A stretch of 64,000 nucleotides of DNA from Lachnospiraceae bacterium (lineage in GTDB: Bacteria > Bacillota > Clostridia > Lachnospirales > Lachnospiraceae): the NCBI GenBank assembly GCA_017470735.1, contig JAFUYB010000043.1:32662-96661 (forward strand), given 5' to 3'. Both the position numbers and the translations under genes were made by a program. The notes beneath the pieces were generated by a model that saw nothing but the letters and a program-made list of their open reading frames with translations, was not told where the DNA came from and ran no database searches. Positions 18,967 to 27,823 of this stretch are shown one piece after another; the first letter of the stretch is position 1, and each line of letters opens with the position of its first letter.

Positions 18967-20544
18967 CTATCTTCCGATCATGCAATGATGGGGTTTTGTC
19001 TTGTCATCTTTATCATAAGTGATGGCCACCATAAGAATATCATTTCCCAGTTCCTCTATGGATGATGCATAATTCCTCGATCTGATCTGTTTGATCGCTT
19101 CCTCCGGCGTCCCCCCTGCTTTCAGTTCTATGATGAGCGCCGGAGAGGGATCGTACCGCTTGGGAATGTATGCCATATCCACATAGCCGGTACCTGATGG
19201 TAGCTCCTCCAATTTGACATAATGATCCCTATAGGTAAAGAACGCCAGCTTGACAATCGCCCTTAATGCTTGTTCGTCATTGTACCAAAGCGGCGTGCTT
19301 TCCTTCATGTGAACTTTCTGAAGATTCGCCGCTACCGCATCAGCATTTCCCGCAATGATATTGGAAAGGAATTGTTCGCTCTCCTTGAGCCTTTCCATTG
19401 TTTCCTTATGTGAAACTTTGTGTATCATATCTCCGAATTCCGTCTGAATCTCGTAATTCGGAATCCGTATAGACTCTTTATCACTGTCATAGGTAAAATA
19501 TCCAAAATGAACAAGGAGCGTTAATACATCATCCGCAGATTCAAAGGATACCAAATCATTTTTGAATTTCCCTGTCCTGACCGGTACTTCAAGTCCAGCG
19601 GTCAGCTTTTCAACTGCCTTCCCCAGTCCGTCAAAGTCCAAGTTGATGTATTCAAGCGCACTGTACACTGCCGTGCTCTGCTCCCAGTAGGACTTAAATT
19701 TCCCCCTATATGAAGCTTTCATAACAGAATTCGGATTATATATTGCAATCTGCTCGTCATCTTTACCGCAGACACTGTAGCCATTATACCATTCACGCAT
19801 TTTTTCAAAGGATACCTTGTTTTTGAGACAGACCTTCTCCACATCTCCCTCTGTGAATCCTGTATAGGATGCAAAGCCTTCCGGCTCCATAATGGTATAT
19901 TCGATGAATTCAGAGATCGCGGACTGCGTGCCATCTTTCTTGACAGGAAGGATCCCCGTCATATAAGCTGCAGCAAAAACCTTTTTTGTGATCTCGCTCT
20001 TAAAGAGCGACCGCAAAAAATCCAGATAATCCTTCTGTGTCTTTGAAGTACTGTCTGGATCTCGTATCGGTGCGTCCCATTCATCAATGATGGCAATAAA
20101 TTTCCGATCCGTTTCGCTGACAATCCTCGCAAGACACTTCTTGATTGTATCCTCCGGAACCATATCAGGGAATGTCCGCCGCATATCCTCGATAACTTCT
20201 TTCTGTATGTATGATGGCAAGCCTTTCAATGAAGTATCTGCGAAAAAACCGGTAATATCCAGATACAGCACATGATATTGATTAATATGTTTCTCATAGC
20301 TTTCATCCCCTGCGATTTCCAATCCTTCAAACAGCTCATGGGAATCACAGCTGCAGTCATAGTACGCCTCAAGCATATTGGCGGCGTAGGACTTTCCGAA
20401 CCGTCTGGGCCGGCTGACGCAGGAAAGCATATTTTTCGTATTGATCGTATCATTCAGTACAGAAATCATCCCTGTTTTGTCTATATAGCCCGCATTCACG
20501 ATGAATTTGAAATTATCATTTCCCGGATTAATATAAAAGCCCAT
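18967..20544 (-). CDS. AAA-ATPase_like protein with C-terminal PD-(D/E)XK domain
   Basis: About 525 residues. The N-terminal part has the family motif YIDKTGMI, a P-loop-like SRPRRFGKSYAANML, Walker B FIAIIDEWDAPI, and MTGILPVKK. The C-terminal part has a nuclease-like core with ALIIELKAGGTPEEAIKQIRSRNY (E-x-K). Proteins of this architecture (AAA-ATPase_like with PDDEXK_9) are abundant in gut anaerobes and are thought mobile or defence-related, but no function is proven to my knowledge. ATG at 20544 follows GGGAGA. A relative lies at 55640-57334. No partner gene is evident. Confidence 0.85.
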   Translation of the reverse strand: MGFYINPGNDNFKFIVNAGYIDKTGMISVLNDTINTKNMLSCVSRPRRFGKSYAANMLEAYYDCSCDSHELFEGLEIAGDESYEKHINQYHVLYLDITGFFADTSLKGLPSYIQKEVIEDMRRTFPDMVPEDTIKKCLARIVSETDRKFIAIIDEWDAPIRDPDSTSKTQKDYLDFLRSLFKSEITKKVFAAAYMTGILPVKKDGTQSAISEFIEYTIMEPEGFASYTGFTEGDVEKVCLKNKVSFEKMREWYNGYSVCGKDDEQIAIYNPNSVMKASYRGKFKSYWEQSTAVYSALEYINLDFDGLGKAVEKLTAGLEVPVRTGKFKNDLVSFESADDVLTLLVHFGYFTYDSDKESIRIPNYEIQTEFGDMIHKVSHKETMERLKESEQFLSNIIAGNADAVAANLQKVHMKESTPLWYNDEQALRAIVKLAFFTYRDHYVKLEELPSGTGYVDMAYIPKRYDPSPALIIELKAGGTPEEAIKQIRSRNYASSIEELGNDILMVAITYDKDDKTKPHHCMIGR

Positions 20545-20636
20545 GCCGTTCTCCCGATTCAAATATCGTTAATTGCACTAACAGTCCTATTATAACAAAA
20601 AGAAGAGGGCGTCGCCACCAGCAAACAGGTACCGCA

Positions 20637-21362
20637 TTATTTCAACTTCATAACCAGCCGATCAGGCTGTCCATGCGTGACCCTACAAGCGGCATACAGC
20701 GGGATATTTACCATCCAGTCCTGCTTTCTGTAGTCCGACATGGACATACGAACCGGCTGCGATTGCGGATAATTATTATAAAACTGCCGCAAAGATTTGG
20801 ATCGCAAATTTTCTTCCGCTTTTACCTCGATCGGCACAAGTACATCTTCATTCTGAATCAGAAAATCCAATTCCAGCTTTGTCGTCTCACTGTCAAAATA
20901 AAAAATCCCGGAGTCCATTTCACAGATCATCTGTTCCAAAACATACTGTTCTGTAAATGTACCCTTATATTCCTCGAATACATTTTCTTTCAGCAGGATT
21001 TCCGCAGCCGGGGCATCTGCCATTGCTCCCATCAGTCCGTGATCCAAGACAAACAGTTTGAAAGCGGAAAAGTCTTCATAATATTTCAGCGGAATGCCCG
21101 CCTTACGGACCCTGGGGATTTTGTACACGATACCCGCATCGATCAGCCAGCCGATCGCTTCTTCATAATCCTTCGCCCGCGCACCCTTCTGGATGTCTCC
21201 ATAAACAAATTTTTTATTGCTTTTGGCAAGCTGCTGCGGAATGGAGTTCCAGACCTGATGGATCCGCCCAAGAATTTCCGGCCTCATGTCTTCACATTTT
21301 TCGGAACGATCTTTTCTGTTTTGATGCATTTTTCGGAACGATCTTTTCTGTTTTTGATACAT
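20637..21362 (-). pseudogene. DUF4143-domain fragment of an AAA_14 ATPase
   Basis: 241 codons encode only the C-terminal half of the AAA_14-DUF4143 family: a winged region (PQQLAKSNKKFVYGDIQKGARAKDYEEAIGWLIDAGIVYKI), KLFVLDHGLMGAMADAP, EEYKGTFTEQYVLEQM and the nuclease-like LELDFLIQNEDVLVPIEVKAEENLRSKSLRQF. The P-loop ATPase half is absent. Its first 25 or so codons (MYQKQKRSFRKMHQNRKDRS) are translated from a 32-bp tandem repeat and not family sequence. It is therefore a truncated gene whose 5' part was replaced. Confidence 0.7.
21295..21358. repeat. Two-copy 32-bp tandem repeat
   Basis: The unit begins CATTTTTCGGAACGATCTTT and occurs at 21295-21326 and 21327-21358, differing only in the last few bases. 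It forms the apparent 5' end of the truncated DUF4143 gene and may mark the deletion junction. Confidence 0.85.
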
Positions 21363-21380
21363 TATTTAGAATGATCATTC

Positions 21381-22346
21381 TTATGCAGCTTGCGCTTCCT
21401 GCGGTTTGCTGATCATTTTCTTCAAAACAAACGGAATGAACGCGATATAATAAAATGTGTAAACAATGGAAAACAGCAGCTTTCCCCAGTGGGAGCCAAA
21501 CATATCTGTCAATATAGGGCGGACATAATCCTTCATCAGTACCATCGGGATCAGCGCCGCCAGGCAGACCAGAATCCCTGCCATGCTGCTTCCCAAAGGC
21601 TCAAACCGGATCCAAGTCTTCTCCACATATCTTGCAATAATAAAACCGATCATCTTCCCGATGTCGCCGTATCCGTCGATCATCATTTTCTGAGGGTCGA
21701 CGAGGAGATTCCCCTCCGCGTCATAATCCATCGGATACGATTTCACCGTGATGTAAATCAATGCCACACAGCAGAACAGAAAACCGGCAAGCAGCAATAT
21801 ATTTTCTTTTTCCGGATGCTCGTCCAGGTACGCAAAAAGCTTTGCCGTACCATACAGGCTCAATAGGGAAAGAAGGCATCCCACGCAGACATCCTGCGGC
21901 GTATGCACGCCGAGATAATTCCGCGAAAACATGAGCAGCGGTATGAACAGCGCGAAAAGAACAGAAAGCGGGCGAAGCTTTTCGTTCTTCCATGTATTGA
22001 CCGCCATTCCTCCTGCAATCGGAGTCGCCGTGGTCGTATGCCCGCTTGGAAAAGAATAGCCTGTCGCCGTCGTGATGGAGTCTCCCGCCGGAATGATGCG
22101 GCTGTCACGGATCCATGGCCGGTACACGCAGGCCGTCAGCTTGATCAAGGGCGTAAGCACCATGCAGAAATAATAAGATGTGAGCGTATAAAGCCCTCCT
22201 CTTTTGTCACGGTTCCAATAATAAAAGACCGCAAACAGTATCAAATAATCCACCGCAAATGTGGATACCCATTCCATGAACGGGGTTAGCGCGTCGCCGG
22301 TATTGTTGCGCCATTCCTGCAGCATAAGTAAGTACTGAATATCCAT
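21381..22346 (-). CDS. PAP2-family membrane phosphatase
   Basis: 321 residues with about eight hydrophobic helices. The three PAP2 motifs are visible: KLTACVYRPW (motif 1, K-x6-RP), PSGHTTTAT (motif 2) and SRNYLGVHTPQDV (motif 3, S-R-x5-H-x3-D). Such enzymes dephosphorylate lipid phosphates, for example undecaprenyl diphosphate, at the outer face of the membrane; the actual substrate is unknown. ATG at 22346 follows AAAGGAG; a frame extending to 22475 only adds a basic, non-conserved stretch. It follows the surface protein gene on the same strand by 40 nt. Confidence 0.88.
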   Translation of the reverse strand: MDIQYLLMLQEWRNNTGDALTPFMEWVSTFAVDYLILFAVFYYWNRDKRGGLYTLTSYYFCMVLTPLIKLTACVYRPWIRDSRIIPAGDSITTATGYSFPSGHTTTATPIAGGMAVNTWKNEKLRPLSVLFALFIPLLMFSRNYLGVHTPQDVCVGCLLSLLSLYGTAKLFAYLDEHPEKENILLLAGFLFCCVALIYITVKSYPMDYDAEGNLLVDPQKMMIDGYGDIGKMIGFIIARYVEKTWIRFEPLGSSMAGILVCLAALIPMVLMKDYVRPILTDMFGSHWGKLLFSIVYTFYYIAFIPFVLKKMISKPQEAQAA

Positions 22347-22386
22347 TTGTTGCTCCTTTCCTCTTATCTTTGCATAACATTTCTGC

Positions 22387-25300
22387 CTATAGCTTCTTTT
22401 TCGCCGCCTGCGAGGCAGAGAGGATTTTGACCTCCTTGCCCCGCCCGGAATTTTCTTTCGCGAATAATTTGGCATAATGCTTTTCGGTACCGTCCGGCAC
22501 GATAATCGTTTCCACCGATGAATCTTTCAGGCAGTTTTTCACGCCTTTTGCTGTAAGGTTCCGCGACTTGATCGTGAGTGTTTTTAAGTTGGTGCAACCG
22601 CAAAAAGCACTCTTTCCGATCCTTTTGACATTCTTGCCGATGATGACGCTCGTCAGATTTTCATCGTTCGGGAAGGCATACGCGGAAACCGCCGTCACCT
22701 TGTAGGTCTTTTTGCCGATCTTCACCTTCGACGGCACTTTCGCCGTTTTCTTTTTGCTGCTTACCATGCAAAGGTCATAGCGGACGCTCTTCTTGCCTTT
22801 TACGACATAGGATGCCTTGCTGCCCTTGCTGCCGGCCGAATAGGCATCATCCGAGGACAAGCTTGACGAGCTGCTTGAGTGACTGGTCGAAGTTGTGCCG
22901 GACGAGCTTCCTTTGGATGAACCGGACGAATTTCCTGCGGATGAGGTGTCAGTACCTTTGATGGTAAAGGTTACCGTCTTCGTTCCGCTGTAATCGCCTA
23001 TGCCCTTGATCGTGACAGTCGCCTTACCGGCATTTATATTGTCACTATAGGAAACCGTGTAATCCCGGTCTTCCACCAGCTCTTCGCTGTCAAATACCAC
23101 GGTGACCCCGGGCTTCTTTGCCGTGCCGTCATAGGTGTAGCTGTCCTGAGAGAGCGTAACTTCGGCTCCGGCAATCGTCCCCGCCCCATGAATGGTAAAT
23201 TCCGCGCTCGCGCTGCCTTTGCAGTTACCGCTTCCCGTGACGGTCACGCTTGCCGTCGGTCCATAGATGTTGTTCGTATAGGACACGGAATAATTGGCAG
23301 CAGGTATCGTTTTGCCCTGATAAGAGACGCTCTCCAGCGGTTTCTTTGTCTTATAATCCCTGATGTAGCTGGCATCATCCGTTGCCAGATTCAAAGACAC
23401 ATCGGGATCGGAAAGATCAAGCTGGCTGATCGTAAAATGCGCCATGTTTCCGCTTCCGCTCTTGTATTTGCTGTCATTTGTAGGCACAATAACCACTCCC
23501 GCCGTACCCGCATTTTTGTTGTTGAAATAATTCACCGTGAAATCCGTACCCTCAGTCAATGTCGTCCCACCGTCCTTTACGGTAACGGATGGCTCATGTT
23601 CCTTTCCGTCGTAGGTATAGGAATCTTGCGACAAGGTAAGGGTGGTTAAACCCAGATCCTTTCCCTCTATTTTAAAACTCTGGTTTTTCGTTCCGGTATA
23701 ATTGCCCGTGCCGGTGACGGTTACCATCGCTTCATCGCCTATATTTACATTATCGCTATAGTCGACAGTATAATCCACACCTCTTACCAGCTTTTTGCGG
23801 TTGGTATTGTTTGTCAAACCATCTTGGGTTGCTGCGTAAAATAAGGTGGTATTCGGTTTCTTTTCTGTTCCGTCATAGGTGTAAGTATAGCTGGCTGTAT
23901 CCAGCCTTCCCGTAAAAATTGTAATTAAGTCAAAGCCCTCTTCATACGATCCTAACAGTAACATACTGTATTCAGCAAGATTTGCCTCGGCTATCGTAAA
24001 ATTCGCCGTCTTTGTCCCGGCATAATTGCCCTTGCCGGTGACGGTCACCGTCGCTTCACCAGCGTTTATATTGTTGCTGTAAGATACGGTGTAGTTTGTA
24101 TTTAATGTCAATATCTGATTGCCATCTTTTACGGTGACAGTCGGCACCTTTGCCGTACCATCATAGATATAAGAATGTTCTCCCAAGGTAATGTCCAACG
24201 AATCAACAGCCTTGGGGACTATCGTGAAATGGGTTGTAGCTTTTTTTTCATCGTAACGGCCTTTTCCTGTCACAGTCACAGTCGCCGTGCCGACATCTGT
24301 ATTATTTGTACATTCAAAAGTATAATCATTGTTCTCAGTCAACAGACTTCCGTTAGTAGCCGTCTTCACAACAACTTCGTTGCTTTCCGGTGTTATCGCC
24401 AAGCCAGTATAGGTATATTCATCTTGACTAAGAGTAACAATAAACTCGTCAACCTTAATATAAAAGTTAGCAGTCTGTGTTCCTTTATAGTTGTTTTTCC
24501 CCGTAACAGTCACGGTCGCTGTTCCCACATCGGTGTTGCCCGCATAATCAACAGTATAATCTGTATCTTTGCTTAGAGTTGTACCGTTTAAAGTCACAGT
24601 TACTGTCGGTGTCTTTGCCTGACCGTCGTGAATATATGTATAGTCACTCAGCTTCACCACACTACCGGAAATATTTGCTTCACTAATCGTAAAGTTTTTC
24701 GTTGTCGAATTGTCATAATTTCCCTTGCCGGCTATGGTCACAGTCGCCTCACCGGCATTGGTGTTATTGCTATAGGAAACAGTGTAATCCACGCCTTCTC
24801 TCAGCGTCTTTCCTGCATCTGTCACAGCCGCAGTCGGCTTCTTTGCCGTACCATCATAGGTATAGGTAGCCGGAGATAAAGAAACTGCCGCAGATGATAT
24901 ACTCTTACGCGTAATGGTAAAGGTCTTGGTGGCCTCGCCATTATAATTGGTGACGCCCTTAACCGTGACCGTTGCAGTACCGGCATCAACATTGTTGCTA
25001 TAGGCTACGGAAAAGTCCGTTCCACTGGCTAATGTTTTGTTGCCTATTGTAACCGTAACCGTCGGCTTTTTTGCCGTACCATCATAAACAAAGGGACCAC
25101 TGCCTAGGGAAATATTTTCTGCCTTTATGGTTCCACTTGGCAAAATCAAAAACTTCGTCTCAATGCTGCCTGTACAGTTACTGCCATCCTGCGCTTTTAC
25201 TGTAACAGTAGCCGTTCCAATTCTGGAATTGTTACTATATTCAACAGTATAATCCACATTCTTTGTCAGCGTCGCGTTACCGTATGTTACAGTGGTCTCC

Positions 25301-27156
25301 GGTGCCCTGGTTGACTCATCGATATAATATGAATCTCGATCCAGCTTCACCGAACAATTTGAAAGGTCCAATTTGTTGATCGTAAAATTCGCTGTTTGTG
25401 ACCCGGTACAATTATTCCCCTTCGCCTTCACGGTCACGGTCGCGGTCGCATTACCCACAGCCGTATTATTGCTGTAGGAGACATCATAATTACTGTTATC
25501 CAAATCCCTGCCATTGTAGGATACCGTAACGGCCGGCTCCTTTGCCGTGCCGTCGTATGTGCAGCTTTCCGGGGACAGCGTGATGCCCGTCTCTGCAAGC
25601 GAAAGCTGGAGAATCCTAAATTTCGTCTCGATCGTTCCGGTGTAATTGCCCTTTCCGGTGACCGTCGCCGTTGCCTTGTTACCAGGATTATCTGCATCCG
25701 TATTGTTGCTGTAGGAAACACTATAGTCCGTTCCCTTTGTCAGCTTCTTGCCACCACATTGCACGGTAGGCTCCGGCTTTTGGGGCGAGCCATCATAGGT
25801 ACCGGATCCAATAGAAATGGATGAACCAGCACTGTTTAGGGATTTCGGCTCAATGGTAAAGCTCGTGACAAGCTCAATATACCGCAAACCACCGCCATAG
25901 TCCGTTACCACAAAATGTACACTTGCCTCGCCGGCGTTGACATTGTTCTTGTATGAGAGTTCCGTATAGTTACAATAACTGGAGCCATCTATCTTTAAAT
26001 TTTGGATCACCGGCTCTTTTGGCTTACCATCATAGGTCAGCGTGGCAGGCGACGGAAGCACCAGATCATAAGTATAAGTATTATAGTTTCCTTTGTATTC
26101 CAAAGACGCAATCAGCTCGCCCGAAACCTCCTTAAAAGAAGCAACCAGGTAACTTGAAAACGCTGTCGCCGTAAAGGATGTTCCAGCTTCTGTGATCTCA
26201 TCCACATCCGAAGCCGACAGCTCCTCGGCATTGCCGGCATCGTCAATGTGGACGACTGTCAGTTCGCCGTCTTCGAGAGGGGTATCCAGCGACAGGCTGA
26301 CATTGACCTCGCCGCCCTCGTATGGTTCGACTTCGTTGCCCTGCGTATCGTAAAATGTGATGTCCGCGCCCGTCGCGTCCACGACCTCGCCATCCACGGC
26401 ATCCGCTGCCGCATCCATCGCTTCTTCTTTGGACAGGTCTGTCGCCTGCATCATCACGCCCTCCGGGAAGACATTTTCCCCGAAGCTTGCGGACACCATA
26501 ATGCCGCCTGCCGTCCGGCAGGATACGGATCCTTCCGGCATCGCTGCCGGCTGTTCTTCCGTAGCTTCCGCGGTTTCGTCGGGAACGGCTGGCTCCTCTT
26601 CTTTTATTTCTGCCGCTTCACCCTCCTCCGGGGCAGCTTCCGCCGGTTCATCCGCAGCGGTTTCTTCCGCAGGCAGTTCCGTCGTCTCCGCAGCATTTCC
26701 ATCCGCGGCAGTCTCCGCTGCCTCCGTGTCCTCTACTGTGGATTCCGTGGCGGTATCGGGATTGTCTGCCGCTTCATCAGCATCATCCTCATCCGAAGCT
26801 TCCCCCCCATCGGCGGACAGATCCTCTTCGGAAGCAGCGTCCTCGTCTTCCGCTTCTTCGCTGTCCGCAGGTTCCTCTTCGTCCGAAGTATCTGTATCAG
26901 AGTCCTCTGCATCGGAATCCTCCGGATCAGACTCATCCTCGTCTAACATCGCAAGCTCATTCGGGTTCTCTTCTTCAGTATCCTCTTCGGAAAAGCTGGC
27001 ATCTTCGGCATCCTCCGTATCGCTTTCCGCATTGTAAGGATCTCCCACCACAATTCCGCGGGTCGGCATGATACCCGTACCCCACAGCGCGCCGAAAACA
27101 AGAGCCAATGCTATGCATAAAGCAAATGTCCGCTTTCCACCCTTACGCATTTTCAT
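22387..27156 (-). CDS. Giant secreted surface protein: Ig-like repeats plus BspA-type LRR
   Basis: 1589 residues. The order is a signal peptide (KRTFALCIALALVFGALWGTG), a strongly acidic Asp/Glu/Ala-rich linker (about 40-205), a beta-rich region, about thirteen repeats of 80-90 residues that each contain a TYDGTAKKPTVTV-type strand, an NYTVSYSNNTNAGEATVTV-type strand and a GNY.G...FTI strand, a Ser/Gly/Thr linker, and a C-terminal BspA/LRR_5 segment (AFPNDENLTSVIIGKNVKRIG, SAFCGCTNLKTLTIKS). No LPXTG motif is present, so attachment is unknown. Such proteins usually act in adhesion. It ends the injection locus and its promoter shares a direct-repeat element with the LysM gene promoter. Confidence 0.85.
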   Translation of the reverse strand: MKMRKGGKRTFALCIALALVFGALWGTGIMPTRGIVVGDPYNAESDTEDAEDASFSEEDTEEENPNELAMLDEDESDPEDSDAEDSDTDTSDEEEPADSEEAEDEDAASEEDLSADGGEASDEDDADEAADNPDTATESTVEDTEAAETAADGNAAETTELPAEETAADEPAEAAPEEGEAAEIKEEEPAVPDETAEATEEQPAAMPEGSVSCRTAGGIMVSASFGENVFPEGVMMQATDLSKEEAMDAAADAVDGEVVDATGADITFYDTQGNEVEPYEGGEVNVSLSLDTPLEDGELTVVHIDDAGNAEELSASDVDEITEAGTSFTATAFSSYLVASFKEVSGELIASLEYKGNYNTYTYDLVLPSPATLTYDGKPKEPVIQNLKIDGSSYCNYTELSYKNNVNAGEASVHFVVTDYGGGLRYIELVTSFTIEPKSLNSAGSSISIGSGTYDGSPQKPEPTVQCGGKKLTKGTDYSVSYSNNTDADNPGNKATATVTGKGNYTGTIETKFRILQLSLAETGITLSPESCTYDGTAKEPAVTVSYNGRDLDNSNYDVSYSNNTAVGNATATVTVKAKGNNCTGSQTANFTINKLDLSNCSVKLDRDSYYIDESTRAPETTVTYGNATLTKNVDYTVEYSNNSRIGTATVTVKAQDGSNCTGSIETKFLILPSGTIKAENISLGSGPFVYDGTAKKPTVTVTIGNKTLASGTDFSVAYSNNVDAGTATVTVKGVTNYNGEATKTFTITRKSISSAAVSLSPATYTYDGTAKKPTAAVTDAGKTLREGVDYTVSYSNNTNAGEATVTIAGKGNYDNSTTKNFTISEANISGSVVKLSDYTYIHDGQAKTPTVTVTLNGTTLSKDTDYTVDYAGNTDVGTATVTVTGKNNYKGTQTANFYIKVDEFIVTLSQDEYTYTGLAITPESNEVVVKTATNGSLLTENNDYTFECTNNTDVGTATVTVTGKGRYDEKKATTHFTIVPKAVDSLDITLGEHSYIYDGTAKVPTVTVKDGNQILTLNTNYTVSYSNNINAGEATVTVTGKGNYAGTKTANFTIAEANLAEYSMLLLGSYEEGFDLITIFTGRLDTASYTYTYDGTEKKPNTTLFYAATQDGLTNNTNRKKLVRGVDYTVDYSDNVNIGDEAMVTVTGTGNYTGTKNQSFKIEGKDLGLTTLTLSQDSYTYDGKEHEPSVTVKDGGTTLTEGTDFTVNYFNNKNAGTAGVVIVPTNDSKYKSGSGNMAHFTISQLDLSDPDVSLNLATDDASYIRDYKTKKPLESVSYQGKTIPAANYSVSYTNNIYGPTASVTVTGSGNCKGSASAEFTIHGAGTIAGAEVTLSQDSYTYDGTAKKPGVTVVFDSEELVEDRDYTVSYSDNINAGKATVTIKGIGDYSGTKTVTFTIKGTDTSSAGNSSGSSKGSSSGTTSTSHSSSSSSLSSDDAYSAGSKGSKASYVVKGKKSVRYDLCMVSSKKKTAKVPSKVKIGKKTYKVTAVSAYAFPNDENLTSVIIGKNVKRIGKSAFCGCTNLKTLTIKSRNLTAKGVKNCLKDSSVETIIVPDGTEKHYAKLFAKENSGRGKEVKILSASQAAKKKL
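22960..26100 (-). repeat. Coding tandem repeats of the surface protein (about 13 units of 240-280 bp)
   Basis: Each unit encodes one Ig-like module with a YDG..K.P strand and a YSNN..AG.A.VTV strand. Units are diverged at the DNA level, with the most similar ones toward the middle and C-terminal side, so recombination could change copy number. Confidence 0.8.
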
Positions 27157-27197
27157 CCGATTCCTCCTAATGATCCTTCTTAACTCCTTGAACCCCC

Positions 27198-27229
27198 ATT
27201 ATACAGTACCCCGTCCAACAAATGTCCAA
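27198..27229 (-). promoter_or_regulatory. Promoter with TTGGAC direct repeat (surface protein gene)
   Basis: On the minus strand TTGGAC (27224-27229) and TTGGAC (27213-27218) are 11 nt apart; the second ends 9 nt before TATAAT (27198-27203), which is 42 nt from the ATG of the surface protein. The 17-nt core TTGGACATTTGTTGGAC and the spacing to the -10 are identical at 49465-49496. This suggests an activator or repressor site covering the -35 region. Confidence 0.75.
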
Positions 27230-27276
27230 TATATAGTGTCGGTTAAGCTGCACAGCCCACTATTTGGCTTTTCCTA

Positions 27277-27801
27277 TCACGGCAGCAAGCCCTCGATCTC
27301 GGACAGATCGTTGTCCCCATGCGCGATGCCGGTAAGCAGCGCGGCATACGGCTCTGCCGCCTGCAGCGCGTGCGCCGCGGAAATGTTCATCTGCCGCAGC
27401 ATGGCTTCCTCCGAAAGCTCCTTTGGCATCTGCGCCATCACCTTAAACACCAGCATGGTTCCATTGGAACTGACCGCGAAGCAGCCCGCCGGAAGGTAAA
27501 AATTGAGCTTGCCGACCGCTTCAAAGAGCTTCGGCAAATGCGCCTGCTCCAATTCCTCGTCCAGCGTAACAACGGACGCGAAATACACCACATCCTCCGC
27601 CCCGGTATCTTCCAGATCCATAAAGAAAAATTCCGCCAGCGCGTCATCCCCGTCCCTTCCGAAATCATCAACCGCGACACGCAGGATATCCGTCGCGCCG
27701 CCCGTCTCTTCCTTCAGGAAAAGCTCCGCCGGCATATCCCCGTCCACAAAGTCATCCATCAGATTGCGCAACAGTCTGTCCTGCTTTTCTCTCTTGTCCA
27801 T
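27277..27801 (-). CDS. Small acidic protein, possible effector chaperone
   Basis: 174 residues, strongly acidic (many Asp/Glu in the first 75). The central part VGKLNFYLPAGCFAVSSNGTMLVFKVMAQMPKELSEEAMLRQMN resembles the alpha/beta fold of YbjN-like and type III secretion chaperone proteins. I do not recognise a named family. It lies 22 nt downstream of the candidate effector gene, and small acidic proteins next to effectors usually keep them soluble, so a chaperone role is inferred. It is the last gene of the injection operon before the surface protein promoter. Confidence 0.6.
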   Translation of the reverse strand: MDKREKQDRLLRNLMDDFVDGDMPAELFLKEETGGATDILRVAVDDFGRDGDDALAEFFFMDLEDTGAEDVVYFASVVTLDEELEQAHLPKLFEAVGKLNFYLPAGCFAVSSNGTMLVFKVMAQMPKELSEEAMLRQMNISAAHALQAAEPYAALLTGIAHGDNDLSEIEGLLP

Positions 27802-27823
27802 TGCTGTCTCCTTCTAATTCTCA

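Noticed and set aside
26357..27037. Ser/Ala-rich 226-codon frame on the plus strand
   Set aside because: It is the antisense shadow of the acidic Asp/Glu-rich linker of the surface protein; biased composition keeps the frame open.
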